DNA of 45,299 bases from CSP1-5 sp964558395 (GCA_964558395.1 CAZLDS010000022.1:1-45299), one strand, 5' to 3'. Shown: positions 15,875-24,894, numbered from the stretch's first letter. Notes: generated by a model from the letters alone, not told the origin. Made by a program: numbers and translations.

Positions 15875-16383
15875 TCGACTTAGTGCAGTGGGTGCAGGGA
15901 CTTCCTCCGGAGCTGGCCACCTTTGTCATCGCCGCCCTTCCCATCTCGGAACTCCGGGGAGCGATCCCAGTGGCCCTCGGCGTCTACAAACTGCCCCTCT
16001 GGTCGGCACTGCTGTGGGCGATTCTTGGCAACCTGGCGCCTATTCCCGTCATTCTCAGGCTGTTAGAGCCGGTCTCGAACTTTCTCCGCCAGCGGTCGCG
16101 GATGTGGGACAGATTCTTTCACTGGCTTTTTGCCCGCACCCGCCGCAAGGGGGAACATTATTTCCGGGTGTATGAGGAGGTCGGGCTGATTCTGTTTGTG
16201 GCAGTCCCCCTTCCCATGACTGGTGCCTGGACAGGGTCTGTCGCCGCGTTCCTTTTCGGCATTCCCCCGGGGCGGAGTTTCTTGCTGATTGCCGTCGGGG
16301 TGTTGATCGCGGCAAGCGTAGTCACTGCTGCCACGCTCGGGGTAAGCTGGCTGGCCTTCCTTGCGGGATCCCATGTGTATTAG
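15871..16383 (+). CDS. COG2426/small multidrug export-type membrane protein
   Basis: The 170-residue product belongs to the Sm_multidrug_ex family of small integral membrane proteins; the export function is only suggested by the family name. Hydrophobic segments lie near residues 14-32, 45-70, 108-125 and 135-165; the family motif PISELRGAIPVALG is near the N-terminus, with an echo PLPMTGAWTGSVAAFLFG in the second half, so the protein is an internal repeat of two re-entrant/helical units. ATG 15871 overlaps the preceding stop by four bases, so it is coupled to the DUF971 gene. Confidence 0.88.
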   Translation: MIDLVQWVQGLPPELATFVIAALPISELRGAIPVALGVYKLPLWSALLWAILGNLAPIPVILRLLEPVSNFLRQRSRMWDRFFHWLFARTRRKGEHYFRVYEEVGLILFVAVPLPMTGAWTGSVAAFLFGIPPGRSFLLIAVGVLIAASVVTAATLGVSWLAFLAGSHVY

Positions 16384-16482
16384 ACGAAGCGTCTTTACCG
16401 CCGAGGCGCGCCACAAATCGCGACCTGGATCCGAGCGGGGGGGCGAACGGGTCGATTGTCAGGCTGGAGAGGAGGAAGCGAG

Positions 16483-16914
16483 ATGCGAGAGAAGCTTGTG
16501 GGGCGGACCAAGCATGGCGAGCTGACCCTCGACCAGCTGGCCGGTATTCAGCCGGGGATGGCACGTCTCATGGCGGAGGTGGGCCATCGCTACACCGTGA
16601 TGACCTATGCCTGCAAGGGCGGGAATTGGGAACTGGGACACTGTGAGCTGAGACAACTGCGAGACATCTTTCGAATTGCCGCGACGGCGCGTCCCAAATA
16701 TACGGGGGAACTCGAGGCCTTCGACCGCGAATATCTGAACCCAATTGAGACAGCGATCCGGGAGAAGAATGTCGAGGGCTTTATGGCCGCGGTGCACAGG
16801 GGGATTGCGGGAAGCGACGAAGTACACCGTCGCCTCGGGTATGCGTACATCCGCTACCGTCTTCCCGCACAGCCCCCGGATTATCTTGATCTCGGTCCAT
16901 GGGGCGAACCGTGA
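16483..16914 (+). CDS. Hypothetical protein
   Basis: A 143-residue, mostly helical soluble protein of a family I cannot name. It contains QPGMARLMAEVGHRYTVMTYACKGGNWELGHCELRQLRDIF, with two cysteines and a histidine that could bind a ligand, and a basic/aromatic C-terminus (YIRYRLPAQPPDYLDLG). AGAGGAGGAAGCGAG precedes ATG 16483; an in-frame upstream ATG at 16456 has no such site. It overlaps the next gene by 16 bases. Confidence 0.75.
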   Translation: MREKLVGRTKHGELTLDQLAGIQPGMARLMAEVGHRYTVMTYACKGGNWELGHCELRQLRDIFRIAATARPKYTGELEAFDREYLNPIETAIREKNVEGFMAAVHRGIAGSDEVHRRLGYAYIRYRLPAQPPDYLDLGPWGEP

Positions 16915-17948
16915 GGGCGGTTTTTGTCTTGTCTCTCCTTATGTTGCCCTTGTGGGCGGGCATCGTGCAGGCGAGGGAGGCCCTCCTGGATGCACGGGAA
17001 GGGCGGCATTTGACGAATCTGCGGCAGCTCACGTTCGGGGGATCGAACGCGGAAGCGTATTTTTCCTGGGATGGGAGAGCCTTGATCTTTCAATCGACCC
17101 GCCAGGGGCATGCCTGCGATCAAATTTTTACCATGAATGTGGATGGGAGCGATATCCGTCTGGTCAGCACCGGCCGGGGGAAGACAACCTGTTCCTTCTT
17201 CCTCCCGGGAAGCCGGCGGATTATCTATGGTTCGACCCATGCGCGGAGCCCGGAATGCCCACCCAAGCCGGACCGCTCCCACGGATACGTGTGGGCTCTT
17301 TACGACTACGATATCTATGTCGCCAACGCCGACGGAACGGGTCTCACGCGCCTGACCGACAATCCCCGATACGACGCCGAGGGGGCCCTTTCTCCGGACG
17401 GCAAGACGATCGTTTTCACGTCGCTCAGGGCAGGGGATCTAGACATCTACACCATGGATACCGCCGGGGGGAACGTGAAACGGCTCACCTTTGAGAAAGG
17501 TTTTGATGGCGGCCCATTTTTCTCGTGGGATGGCAGCACAATTGTCTACCGGGCGTATCATCCGAAGACACCGGAAGAGATGGCTGCGTACGAACGGCTC
17601 TTGTCCAACGATCTCTTGCAGCCCCACCAAGCCGAGATCTTCGTCATGAATGCTGATGGAAGTCATAGGCGCCAGCTGACGCGCAACGGTGCGGCCAACT
17701 GGGCCCCGGCCTTTCATCCCAACGGACGCCAGATCATCTTTTCATCGAACCTCCACGCCCCCGGGACCCGGAGCTTTGATCTGTATCTCGTGAATATCGA
17801 TGGAACGGGGCGTGAGCGGATCACCTTTGGCGGCTTCCAGAGCTTCCCCTTCTTTTCCCCTGATGGAAGCAAGCTCGTCTTCAGTTCGGATCGAGGCGCC
17901 ACGGGGACTCGAGAGTTTAATGTTTTCATCGCGGACTGGATCCCTTAG
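16899..17948 (+). CDS. Secreted TolB-like (PD40) beta-propeller protein
   Basis: The 349-residue product has a signal peptide (VRAVFVLSLLMLPLWAGIVQA) and then repeated WD40-like PD40 blades, each with a D/N-A/V-D-G-T/S turn and an F/W-S-x-D-G step: FTMNVDGSDIRLVS, AYFSWDGRALIFQST, VANADGTGLTRLTD, ALSPDGKTIVFTS, MDTAGGNVKRLTFEKG, VMNADGSHRRQLT, LVNIDGTGRERITFGG, FFSPDGSKLVFSS. It resembles the propeller of TolB but lacks its N-terminal domain and no tol genes are nearby; a periplasmic binding scaffold is likely. Overlaps the preceding gene. Confidence 0.88.
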   Translation: MGRTVRAVFVLSLLMLPLWAGIVQAREALLDAREGRHLTNLRQLTFGGSNAEAYFSWDGRALIFQSTRQGHACDQIFTMNVDGSDIRLVSTGRGKTTCSFFLPGSRRIIYGSTHARSPECPPKPDRSHGYVWALYDYDIYVANADGTGLTRLTDNPRYDAEGALSPDGKTIVFTSLRAGDLDIYTMDTAGGNVKRLTFEKGFDGGPFFSWDGSTIVYRAYHPKTPEEMAAYERLLSNDLLQPHQAEIFVMNADGSHRRQLTRNGAANWAPAFHPNGRQIIFSSNLHAPGTRSFDLYLVNIDGTGRERITFGGFQSFPFFSPDGSKLVFSSDRGATGTREFNVFIADWIP

Positions 17949-17986
17949 GGTGCGTGGTGTTGACCGCCTGGGTCTCGGGTGGTAGG

Positions 17987-18106
17987 GTGAGGCCAGGGAA
18001 ACCAGGCAGACGCAAGCTGTCGAGTCTTCGGATGAAGGACGCGCGGGAGGTCGTTAAGCGAGTTCCCAAGCTCCGCAAGATCAAACCCACCAAGCCTGGA
18101 AGGTGA
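17987..18106 (+). CDS. Possible small basic protein
   Basis: A 39-codon frame from GTG 17987, very rich in Arg, Lys and Pro (RPGKPGRRKLSSLRMKDAR). Its stop lies ten bases before the next start, and the next gene's ribosome site overlaps its end. Could be a short leader or a chance frame; little more can be said. Confidence 0.3.
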   Translation: MRPGKPGRRKLSSLRMKDAREVVKRVPKLRKIKPTKPGR

Positions 18107-18115
18107 GAGACGAAC

Positions 18116-18346
18116 GTGGTCCGGGCGTATATTTTTATTGAGGCGCACAAGGCGCGGGATCTCAAGGTGGAGGAGGAGATTGCCGCGTTGCCTGGCGTCA
18201 GGCAGGCCGATCTCGTCACGGGACAGTTCGACGTGGTCGCGCTGGTCGAGGTGGACGAGCTCGGGGCCCTGTGGGATCTGGTCGATAGAATTCAGGCCCT
18301 GCCCGCCGTCGTCAAAACCACGACCAATGTCGTGGTCCAGAGGTGA
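18116..18346 (+). CDS. Stand-alone Lrp/AsnC effector-domain (RAM) protein
   Basis: A 76-residue protein consisting only of the ligand-binding RAM domain of Lrp/AsnC regulators: AYIFIEAHKARDLKVEEEIA, LPGVRQADLVTGQFDVVALVEV and a final TTTNVVVQR strand. There is no DNA-binding helix-turn-helix. Such stand-alone RAM proteins form ring oligomers and bind small molecules; the ligand here is unknown. GTG 18116 has an AGGTGAGAG site. Confidence 0.88.
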   Translation: MVRAYIFIEAHKARDLKVEEEIAALPGVRQADLVTGQFDVVALVEVDELGALWDLVDRIQALPAVVKTTTNVVVQR

Positions 18347-18413
18347 ATCTCATCCATCCGGACTTTCTCGACGCTTCCCTGGACCAGCAGTGGCGTGGGG
18401 AAGATCGGGAGCT

Positions 18414-18926
18414 GTGAGTGCCGACGGGCGGACATCCTCCCGACGGTGGACGCTGCTGGCGGGGGCGTTAGTCCCGCTGACCGTCGTCGTGCTCATTCCT
18501 CTCCTCATTACGCAATGGCAGTGGCGCGTTGCCATCCCTCTCGGGATCCTTCGATGGCTCGGCCTTGTCCCGGTCTTCCTCGGTGCCATGCTCGGGCTCT
18601 GGTCCGCGTCCCTCTTGGTCACGCGAGGCGACGGAACACCGGCCCCCTGGGATCCGCCGCAGCGGTTTATCCTCGCCGGCCCGTATCAGTATGTGCGAAA
18701 CCCGATGATGCTCGGCGTCTTTGCGATCCTGTTGGGTGAGGCCGTTCTGGCCGAGTCAGTGGCACTGTTTCTGTATCTGGGTGTGGTGATGGGTGTCGTG
18801 TGCTGGTACGTCGTTGCCATAGAGGAAACGGGACTGGAGGCACGGTTTCGCGACGCCTACCTGGTGTACAAGGAACGCGTCCCCCGTTGGCTGCCGCGTT
18901 GGCCCCGATCCTCTGTCTCTCGGTGA
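18414..18926 (+). CDS. Isoprenylcysteine carboxyl methyltransferase-like membrane protein
   Basis: The 170-residue product fits the ICMT/PEMT membrane methyltransferase family: four hydrophobic segments (about 13-35, 45-68, 95-118 and 122-142) and the C-terminal signature GPYQYVRNPMMLG followed by EE and RFRDAYLVYKERVPRWLPR. It would transfer methyl groups from S-adenosylmethionine to a lipid or prenyl substrate; substrate unknown. GTG 18414 follows GGGAG. Six bases separate it from the next gene, so the two are likely co-translated. Confidence 0.85.
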   Translation: MSADGRTSSRRWTLLAGALVPLTVVVLIPLLITQWQWRVAIPLGILRWLGLVPVFLGAMLGLWSASLLVTRGDGTPAPWDPPQRFILAGPYQYVRNPMMLGVFAILLGEAVLAESVALFLYLGVVMGVVCWYVVAIEETGLEARFRDAYLVYKERVPRWLPRWPRSSVSR

Positions 18927-18931
18927 GGAGC

Positions 18932-19225
18932 ATGTCGGTCGATTACGGGCGAAGGGAGTATGTGAGGTTAATAGCCGAGAAGGATGCCGCAATTAGGCAC
19001 CTGGTAGAGCAGGGATACGAGTTCGTCACCAACGCCTTCCGTCCCGGCGCCGCCCCGGAGGGCGTGCGGGCGAAGGACGCGGAGGCGGTCAAGGCGCGTC
19101 TGCGACAAGAGGACTATCAGGTTGAGATGTCGCCGGCGTATAATGAGACGGGGGAGGTGCTCTCCTCCATGGTCGCCGTCTGGCGGAGGCGAAGGGACGA
19201 CGCCTGCCCGCTATTCGGCTTGTGA
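18932..19225 (+). CDS. Hypothetical protein
   Basis: A 97-residue charged, soluble protein of unknown function, starting at ATG 18932 with GGTGAGGAG upstream. It is helical in the first half (YVRLIAEKDAAIRHLVEQGY) with a more beta-rich second half (YQVEMSPAYNETGEVLSSMVAVW). It lies between the methyltransferase-like gene and pyk on the same strand. Confidence 0.65.
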   Translation: MSVDYGRREYVRLIAEKDAAIRHLVEQGYEFVTNAFRPGAAPEGVRAKDAEAVKARLRQEDYQVEMSPAYNETGEVLSSMVAVWRRRRDDACPLFGL

Positions 19226-19284
19226 GTGGGTCAGCCGTGCGGTATATCCGAGATTGAGTTGCCGACGAAAGTTGAGGAGGCATC

Positions 19285-20721
19285 ATGCCTGTAGGGAAAA
19301 GTAAAGACATGCGGCGGACAAAGGTCGTATGCACGGTCGGACCGGCCAGCGATTCCGAAGAGGTCCTGGAGCACTTGATTCTCGCCGGGATGGATGTGGC
19401 CCGCCTGAACTTCGCCCATGGGACGCACGAGGAGCACGCCCGCGTGATTGAGCGGATCCGGAACCTCGGGGCAAAGCTCGGCAGGCCGGTCGCCATCCTG
19501 CAGGACCTCCCTGGTCCCAAGCTGCGTCTTGGGGATTTCGAGGGAGGGGCGGCGCTGCTCCGGACCGGGGCTGAGTTTGTCATCACCAGCAGGCACTGTT
19601 TGGGGACTGAAGAGGTGGCCCACTGCCCGTTCCCCGCCTTCTTCCGGGAGGTTCGGGCTGGGGATACGATTCTCGCCGATGACGGTCTGATCCAGCTCAA
19701 GGTGTTGACGAGTGGTGGGGTGGAGGTGCGGTGTCAGGTTGTGACGGGGGGGATCCTCCGAAACCATAAGGGGATCGGTCTCCCGAGTGGGCGACTGCAT
19801 CAGGCCGCGCTGACCAAGAAGGACCTCGCAGATCTGGAGTTCGGGATTGCACAGGGTGTGGATTTCGTCGCGACCTCTTTCGTCAGAAGCGCCTCCGATC
19901 TGGTGGAGGTCAGAAACTTCCTGGGGGCCTGGGGAGCGAAGATTCCCATCATCGCCAAACTGGAGAAGCCCGAGGCCATTCGAAACCTCGAAGATATCCT
20001 TCAACACGCATCCGGGGTCATGGTGGCCCGGGGCGACCTGGCGCTCGAGATGTCCATCGAGGAGGTCCCCGTTCTGCAGAAATTCATCCTCCGCCAGGCT
20101 CGCCGGTACAAGGTGCCGGTGATCATCGCGACCCAGATGCTCGAATCCATGGTCGAGCACCCGAAGCCGACCCGGGCGGAGGCTTCTGATGTCGCCAATG
20201 CCATCCTCGATGGGACCGATGCCGTGATGCTTTCGGCGGAGACCGCCACGGGGGGCTACCCGGTGGAGGCGGTCGAAATGATGGTAAGACTGATGGGCAA
20301 GGCGGAGCCGTACCTCCGGGTGCCTCCCTTACCGCACGGGGATGAAATGAGCTTTCCGGCGGTCGTCAGCGACGCTGCCTGCCGGGCTGCCCGGAGCCTT
20401 CACGCCAAGGCGGTCGTCGTCTTCACCGAATCCGGTCTCACCGCTCGGCTTATCTCCCAGGACCGCCCTGAGGTTCCGGTCCTGGCGCTGACGCCTTGGG
20501 AGGAGACACGGCGCCGCATGGCGCTCTACTGGGGAGTCGTGCCTTTCGTGGTGGAGCGACGAGAGACACACGAAGGGGTGATCCAAGAGATGGAAGGAGT
20601 TCTCCTCGCAGAAGGCTGGGTTACACGGGGGGATACGCTGGTTATTGTCTCTGGGGCCCCGATGTGGAAGCCTGGGACCGTCAATGCCCTCAAGCTTCAC
20701 CGGGTCGGTGAGATTCGGTGA
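19285..20721 (+). CDS. pyk: Pyruvate kinase
   Basis: Converts phosphoenolpyruvate and ADP to pyruvate and ATP at the end of glycolysis. The 478-residue product has RRTKVVCTVGPASDS at the start, VARLNFAHGTHEEH, the active-site Lys-containing IPIIAKLEKPEAI, the metal-binding GVMVARGDLALEM, the substrate-loop TRAEASDVANAILDGTDAVM followed by LSAETATGGYPVEAV, and a complete C-terminal allosteric domain (AVVVFTESGLTARLIS to the end). ATG 19285 follows TTGAGGAGG. It is transcribed with the small genes upstream or alone; no clear terminator follows. Confidence 0.97.
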   Translation: MPVGKSKDMRRTKVVCTVGPASDSEEVLEHLILAGMDVARLNFAHGTHEEHARVIERIRNLGAKLGRPVAILQDLPGPKLRLGDFEGGAALLRTGAEFVITSRHCLGTEEVAHCPFPAFFREVRAGDTILADDGLIQLKVLTSGGVEVRCQVVTGGILRNHKGIGLPSGRLHQAALTKKDLADLEFGIAQGVDFVATSFVRSASDLVEVRNFLGAWGAKIPIIAKLEKPEAIRNLEDILQHASGVMVARGDLALEMSIEEVPVLQKFILRQARRYKVPVIIATQMLESMVEHPKPTRAEASDVANAILDGTDAVMLSAETATGGYPVEAVEMMVRLMGKAEPYLRVPPLPHGDEMSFPAVVSDAACRAARSLHAKAVVVFTESGLTARLISQDRPEVPVLALTPWEETRRRMALYWGVVPFVVERRETHEGVIQEMEGVLLAEGWVTRGDTLVIVSGAPMWKPGTVNALKLHRVGEIR

Positions 20722-20737
20722 GGCAGGTTACTCTCGC

Positions 20738-20890
20738 TCAGAAGACCTCCTTCCACCAGACGGTCGTCCCACTCATGCTAGCGACGTTGTTGGCCACGTC
20801 GATGCCGTCGCAGCTATACCGGAGTTCCAGGTTCCCGTCTCCCTCGGCCACATTGGCGTTCACATTCGCATCCTGCGAGCGAGGAGGCAC
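20738..20890 (-). pseudogene. Short protein-like frame, possible gene remnant
   Basis: Minus-strand open frame of 50 codons from GTG 20890 with protein-like content (NVNANVAEGDGNLELRYSCD and VASMSGTTVWWKEVF). No ribosome site precedes it. The same frame upstream of a TAA at 20906-20908 reads as a Pro-rich linker (PLTPSPTPAAISEPEEAP) back to the end of the HD-GYP gene. It could be the tail of a secreted protein that has lost its start. The 285-base gap between pyk and the HD-GYP gene holds nothing else I can see. Confidence 0.35.
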
Positions 20891-21006
20891 CGCTCGAAGA
20901 ACGGGTTAAATCCTTACCTTTTGTCGGGGAGCCTCTTCAGGTTCCGATATCGCCGCTGGTGTGGGTGAAGGGGTAAGCGGAGGGATGTGCGAGGGATAAA
21001 GGCCCG

Positions 21007-23136
21007 TTAAGGGGTAGCCATGGAGTCTGACGGCGTTGTTTGGTCTTGCAACTCTCCCTCTTTCTGAGCCATGACTTCTAGAAAGGCCTGTACGATCGTT
21101 GGGTCGAACTGCTGGCCGGCCCCTTGTGTAATCATCTCAATGACGCGATCGCGGTCCAGCCCGGCCCGGTAGGGGCGGTCTGACCTGAGAGCGTCAAAGA
21201 CGTCGGCCACCGCGAAGATGCGACCACCCAAACTGATGGCGTCCCCGGCCAGACCATCAGGGTAGCCCCTTCCGTTGTACCATTCATGGTGCTGCAACAC
21301 GATCGGAATGACGTCGGTGTAAGCGGGAATGGGCTCAAGGATCCGCGCCCCTTTGCGAGGGTGCTCGCGCATGAGCGAAAACTCTTCCTCCGACAACTTT
21401 TCCAACTTGTCGAGAATCGCGGCGGGAATGCCGATCTTGCCAATGTCGTGCAGCAATCCCCCCCGGTGCAGCGTATCCAGTTCGGTCGGACTCAAGCCTA
21501 GGACCCGGCCGATTCGTAAGGCGAGTTCCGTCACCCGTTCCGAGTGGCCCCCCGTCCAGGGTGATTTTGCGTCGATGGCCCGCGCCAGAGCGGTGAGCGT
21601 CCCCCAGTTGAGTTTGTCGAGCTCCTCGAGCAGACGCGCATTCGACAGCGCCACGCCAACCTGGTCGGCCAATTGCCTGGCCGAGACCAGGTCTTCCTGC
21701 GTGTACTCAGGCGAATCACGGTGTCCTAGGGTGATGAAAGCCGCCAAGGTCTCCTTAAGGAAGATGGGCAGAACGACTATGGATGTGATGCCGTGCCGGA
21801 CCAAAGGCGCAAGATAGTGCGGGACCTCATTGTCTCTGTGGATCAGCAGACTTTGTGGATTATTCCGCAGTTCTTCAACCGCTTCTGATGCGAGTTCGGT
21901 GAGTTCCATCGCGGTTTTTTCTGCGGCACTACCTCCCGTGTAGGTTGTCACGCTCCTCGCGTCGTCCGGATTACAGAGACCCACACCGAGCATGTCGCAG
22001 GGCAACACGTCGCGCATACGGGTCAGGACCACATCTACGATTTTCCGGGTCTCCAACGCCGACAGAATGGCCCGGTCGATCTCGGCCATGGTTTCCAGGG
22101 TCTTGAACTGTCGGCCAAGCCGACTGGCCATCGCATTAAACGATCCGGCGAGTTCCTCAAACTCGTCCCCGCTCGTTACCGTCACCCGGCTGTCAAACTC
22201 CCGCATAGCGATGCGCCGTGTCCCCTCCTGGAGCTTCTCGAGGGGTACCATGCTCCTCCGAATCTGATTGATGCTTAGGAGCAGCACCACCCAGAGGGAC
22301 ATGAGGATGACCAGGGGAAAGATTTGTTTAAAATTGGCCATGGGAGCCAAGACGTCGGCTCTTGCTTCGCTGAGGACCACGGTCCACTTGGGAATGTAAA
22401 AGCGAAACTTGAGTGGCAGAGACCAATAGCTGGCCGAATATTCTTTCTCTCCGTGGTTCCAGTCGAATTGGCCTGACGTCGAGGCTGTCATGTCAAGCAT
22501 GGCCTGCTTGGGGAACGATATCGGCCCCGAAAGCGAGCACACGAGTACCGTGTTCAGCTGGTCGAGCACACACAGTTCGGTCAGGGACGGACCCTCGCCC
22601 AAACCCCACAGGTAGAAGGGCTTGATCTCGGCAAGCAGAATTCCTCTCTTGGGCTGTCGTGGATCGACCATCCGGGTCATAAATGTACGTGACGGACGGT
22701 CCGGCCCATGCTGGCTTGATAGGAGGGTCTTGCCGGCGCGCAGGTGTTGTTCCTCCTCCGCAGTGGGTTGTGGTGGATTTATGACATCACCCACAATGGG
22801 CATATGTCTGCCGGCATCGGTGACGAATGCCAACCCACTGAAGTGCCGTGTCAGGTCTTCACCGGGCGCTCGGGTGTGCGCGCGAGCCTCCGTGGTGAGG
22901 GTAGAGGCGACTATCCTGATCTCGGCCTCAAGAAGGAGCAGGCGTTCATAAATTCCCAGAGCCATCGTTTTACTTGCTTGGTGCAGCCGCTTTTGACTCT
23001 GTGTATTGAGCTGTTTCGCCACGGTGCCGAACGAGATCACGGTCAGGGCGGCAATCGGGATGAGGGCGCAGAGAATAAATAAAGTGAAGACGCGGCGGGC
23101 GACCTTGCTACGAAGAAACGTCCATTCAATCTTCAT
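21007..23136 (-). CDS. Membrane sensor HAMP-GAF-HD-GYP protein (cyclic di-GMP phosphodiesterase)
   Basis: Predicted to hydrolyse cyclic di-GMP in response to a periplasmic signal. The 709-residue product has an N-terminal transmembrane helix (about 14-36), a periplasmic sensor domain (about 37-270, Cache-like), a second helix (about 271-293), a HAMP domain (about 295-345), a GAF domain (about 360-505) and a C-terminal HD-GYP domain with GLLHDIGKIGIP and HHEWYNGRGYPDGL, plus GGRIFAVADVFDAL. The metal-binding HD and the GYP signature are intact, so it should be active. It is the last gene of the minus-strand run that begins at 24792. Confidence 0.93.
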   Translation of the reverse strand: MKIEWTFLRSKVARRVFTLFILCALIPIAALTVISFGTVAKQLNTQSQKRLHQASKTMALGIYERLLLLEAEIRIVASTLTTEARAHTRAPGEDLTRHFSGLAFVTDAGRHMPIVGDVINPPQPTAEEEQHLRAGKTLLSSQHGPDRPSRTFMTRMVDPRQPKRGILLAEIKPFYLWGLGEGPSLTELCVLDQLNTVLVCSLSGPISFPKQAMLDMTASTSGQFDWNHGEKEYSASYWSLPLKFRFYIPKWTVVLSEARADVLAPMANFKQIFPLVILMSLWVVLLLSINQIRRSMVPLEKLQEGTRRIAMREFDSRVTVTSGDEFEELAGSFNAMASRLGRQFKTLETMAEIDRAILSALETRKIVDVVLTRMRDVLPCDMLGVGLCNPDDARSVTTYTGGSAAEKTAMELTELASEAVEELRNNPQSLLIHRDNEVPHYLAPLVRHGITSIVVLPIFLKETLAAFITLGHRDSPEYTQEDLVSARQLADQVGVALSNARLLEELDKLNWGTLTALARAIDAKSPWTGGHSERVTELALRIGRVLGLSPTELDTLHRGGLLHDIGKIGIPAAILDKLEKLSEEEFSLMREHPRKGARILEPIPAYTDVIPIVLQHHEWYNGRGYPDGLAGDAISLGGRIFAVADVFDALRSDRPYRAGLDRDRVIEMITQGAGQQFDPTIVQAFLEVMAQKEGELQDQTTPSDSMATP

Positions 23137-23150
23137 GATACGGGGTGGTG

Positions 23151-23684
23151 TCAGTAAGCCGACGCCAGCCCGATGAATCCCCCGTCGTTGGCGCGGACGA
23201 CGTCGTCATGGCTGACCTTGGCTGTCAGAGGCGGTTTACTCTTCCCGTCTTGCCCCTTGCTGTATAGGTCAAAGTCCGAATTCAACGGGACAAGATTTTG
23301 GTCCTTCCGCACGTTTCCGAGTCCAGGGCCTCCATCGGCGATATTCAAGTATTCATAGGGGTTCCCATAGGGATCCCGCCAATTTGCCCGACCGATATCA
23401 GCAAGGGTGGCCGGCAGACTTCTCTGGAGCAACTGATAGGCTCGAACCTCTCGATCGAATGTAGTAATGTCGGCGATGGCCCGGGTGACCTTGGCTTTTT
23501 CGAGAGCGTCTCCGTAGACGGGGATCCCAATGGCAACGAGCGTTCCGATCATCATAGCCACGATGAGCAATTCGATGATGGTGAAGCCTCGCCGCGATTT
23601 GTGGGTTACGTGATCGGGCACGACCACTTCCCGAAACCATCTTCGCTTCGGGAAGCCCGTCCTATCTGGCGGATTCTCTTGCAT
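23151..23684 (-). CDS. Type IV pilin/type II secretion pseudopilin (GspG-like)
   Basis: The 177-residue product carries a class-III signal: a 33-residue hydrophilic leader, the prepilin-peptidase site RRGFTIIELLIV and a hydrophobic helix, followed by a periplasmic domain with the pseudopilin pattern ADITTFDREVRAYQ, DIGRANWRDPYGNPYEYLN and LYSKGQDG, as in the calcium-binding C-terminus of GspG. GGGGGAAGG precedes ATG 23684, supporting the long leader. No other secretion or pilus gene is nearby, so it may be an orphan subunit. It sits 14 bases ahead of the HD-GYP gene. Confidence 0.9.
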   Translation of the reverse strand: MQENPPDRTGFPKRRWFREVVVPDHVTHKSRRGFTIIELLIVAMMIGTLVAIGIPVYGDALEKAKVTRAIADITTFDREVRAYQLLQRSLPATLADIGRANWRDPYGNPYEYLNIADGGPGLGNVRKDQNLVPLNSDFDLYSKGQDGKSKPPLTAKVSHDDVVRANDGGFIGLASAY

Positions 23685-23745
23685 GACCTTCCCCCAGGGA
23701 TAGGGAAGTAGGTATGGCCCCCTCCTCTCTCTATGTCGCTGACCG

Positions 23746-24420
23746 CTAGGGACGCGTCAGCGGGACAGAGTCCCTCGAACGGGCTGGGGAGGCAACAGAG
23801 ATCGTGTCGTCTTCGTCACCGGGGTCCTCATCGTGATTAATGCGGAATTGATCCAAGGACACTTGTAATCGTTCCATCTGATGCCGGAGTTCCTCGGTGA
23901 TCCGATGCATGTTCCCCCGGGATTCGTGTTCGATAGCCCGTTCAAGAGCGACTACCAGCGCGCACGCTTCCCTGTAGGGGTTCTCGATGCCTTTGATCTT
24001 TGCCCGCAAACTTGTAATCATTTCGTTAATGGCATCGAACTCCGTTCCCAGATAGTCGTGCTTCCGAAGGGGCCGATGCCAAGAGAGGTCGCCGTCGCCG
24101 ACTGCCCGGAATATCTTCCGGAAGCGGTAGAGAGGTCCGGCGATTCTGTGTGAGACAAAGATCGAATGAATGGCGAGGAAGACGAAAACGAGGAAAACGG
24201 CTGGCCAGACGCGTGTGTGAAGTGATAAGAATTGATCAGCCGCTTCTGCTTGTTCGGCGGGGGAGAGTGTACCGCTGAACAGCTGGACGACCAACGGGAG
24301 AAAGAGCACGGCGGAGAAGATCAGAAGGATCGTCACGAAATAGAGCAGGGTGATAAACAGGAGTCGATATTGAAAGCGGTCGACCAGGATACGCCTTCTC
24401 TTGTACGGCCGCGCGGCCAT
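23746..24420 (-). CDS. HAMP-domain membrane protein
   Basis: The 224-residue product has a basic N-terminus, two transmembrane helices (about 18-48 and 72-90) around a short periplasmic loop, and a HAMP domain (HRIAGPLYRFRKIFRAVGDG to about residue 145), followed by a charged coiled coil. It lacks any output domain (no kinase, GGDEF or methyl-accepting part), so it is a minimal signal-transducing protein that probably acts on a partner. Its ATG at 24420 immediately follows the stop of the lipoprotein gene at 24421. Confidence 0.85.
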   Translation of the reverse strand: MAARPYKRRRILVDRFQYRLLFITLLYFVTILLIFSAVLFLPLVVQLFSGTLSPAEQAEAADQFLSLHTRVWPAVFLVFVFLAIHSIFVSHRIAGPLYRFRKIFRAVGDGDLSWHRPLRKHDYLGTEFDAINEMITSLRAKIKGIENPYREACALVVALERAIEHESRGNMHRITEELRHQMERLQVSLDQFRINHDEDPGDEDDTISVASPARSRDSVPLTRP

Positions 24421-24792
24421 CTACCGCCCCTCCCGCGTCCAGGTGATGTGTTTTTGATTTCTGAACCGCATGGTCCCGTGATTGGATGGATCGTAATAGA
24501 AGGAGAAAAAGTAGCGCTGCCCCGCATGGTTCAGGTGGGTGATCGTAAATAAGATGTCTTTGCCATCACCGGTCTGTTCCACGTCTGCGATGGCATGGAC
24601 GGTGGAGCTGTCTCCCCCCGTGCCAAACACGATGAATTCCTTCTTGATCTCGATGAAGCGATCAGCGTACTTGGGGTGAGACGTCTTCCAGACCCCGAGG
24701 ATAGTTTCGGGAGCACTATTGTGACTCTCGGCCCGACATCCAATCATCGTGGTGAGAAGCGCAATGGCCATGAGGGTTTGCGCTAGATTCAT
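24421..24792 (-). CDS. Putative lipoprotein
   Basis: A 123-residue product with a lipoprotein signal (NLAQTLMAIALLTTMIGC, Cys near residue 19) and a small beta-rich domain (ILGVWKTSHPKYADRFIEI, DILFTITHLNHAGQRYFFSF) of the kind that measures or binds a small ligand; family not recognised. GGAG four bases before ATG 24792 decides this start over ATG 24831. It is the first gene of the run lipoprotein, HAMP protein, pseudopilin, HD-GYP, suggesting a cell-envelope input to the cyclic di-GMP enzyme. Confidence 0.8.
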   Translation of the reverse strand: MNLAQTLMAIALLTTMIGCRAESHNSAPETILGVWKTSHPKYADRFIEIKKEFIVFGTGGDSSTVHAIADVEQTGDGKDILFTITHLNHAGQRYFFSFYYDPSNHGTMRFRNQKHITWTREGR

Positions 24793-24874
24793 TGTTCTCC
24801 ACTGCATATTCGACGTGTGCAGGGGGTTCATGTGTTTGGACCCAGCGGGCGAAGTGGGAGCAAGTTAAGGGGGT

Positions 24875-24894
24875 TATCCCGTAGGGGTATCCCG
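24875..24894 (-). repeat. Tandem 13-base repeat in the leader of the HD-GYP operon
   Basis: On the minus strand CGGGATA occurs twice with a 13-base period (24894-24888 and 24881-24875), with similar C-rich bases between (CCCCTA and ACCCCC). It lies in the predicted 157-base untranslated leader. Could be a regulator-binding site. Confidence 0.5.
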
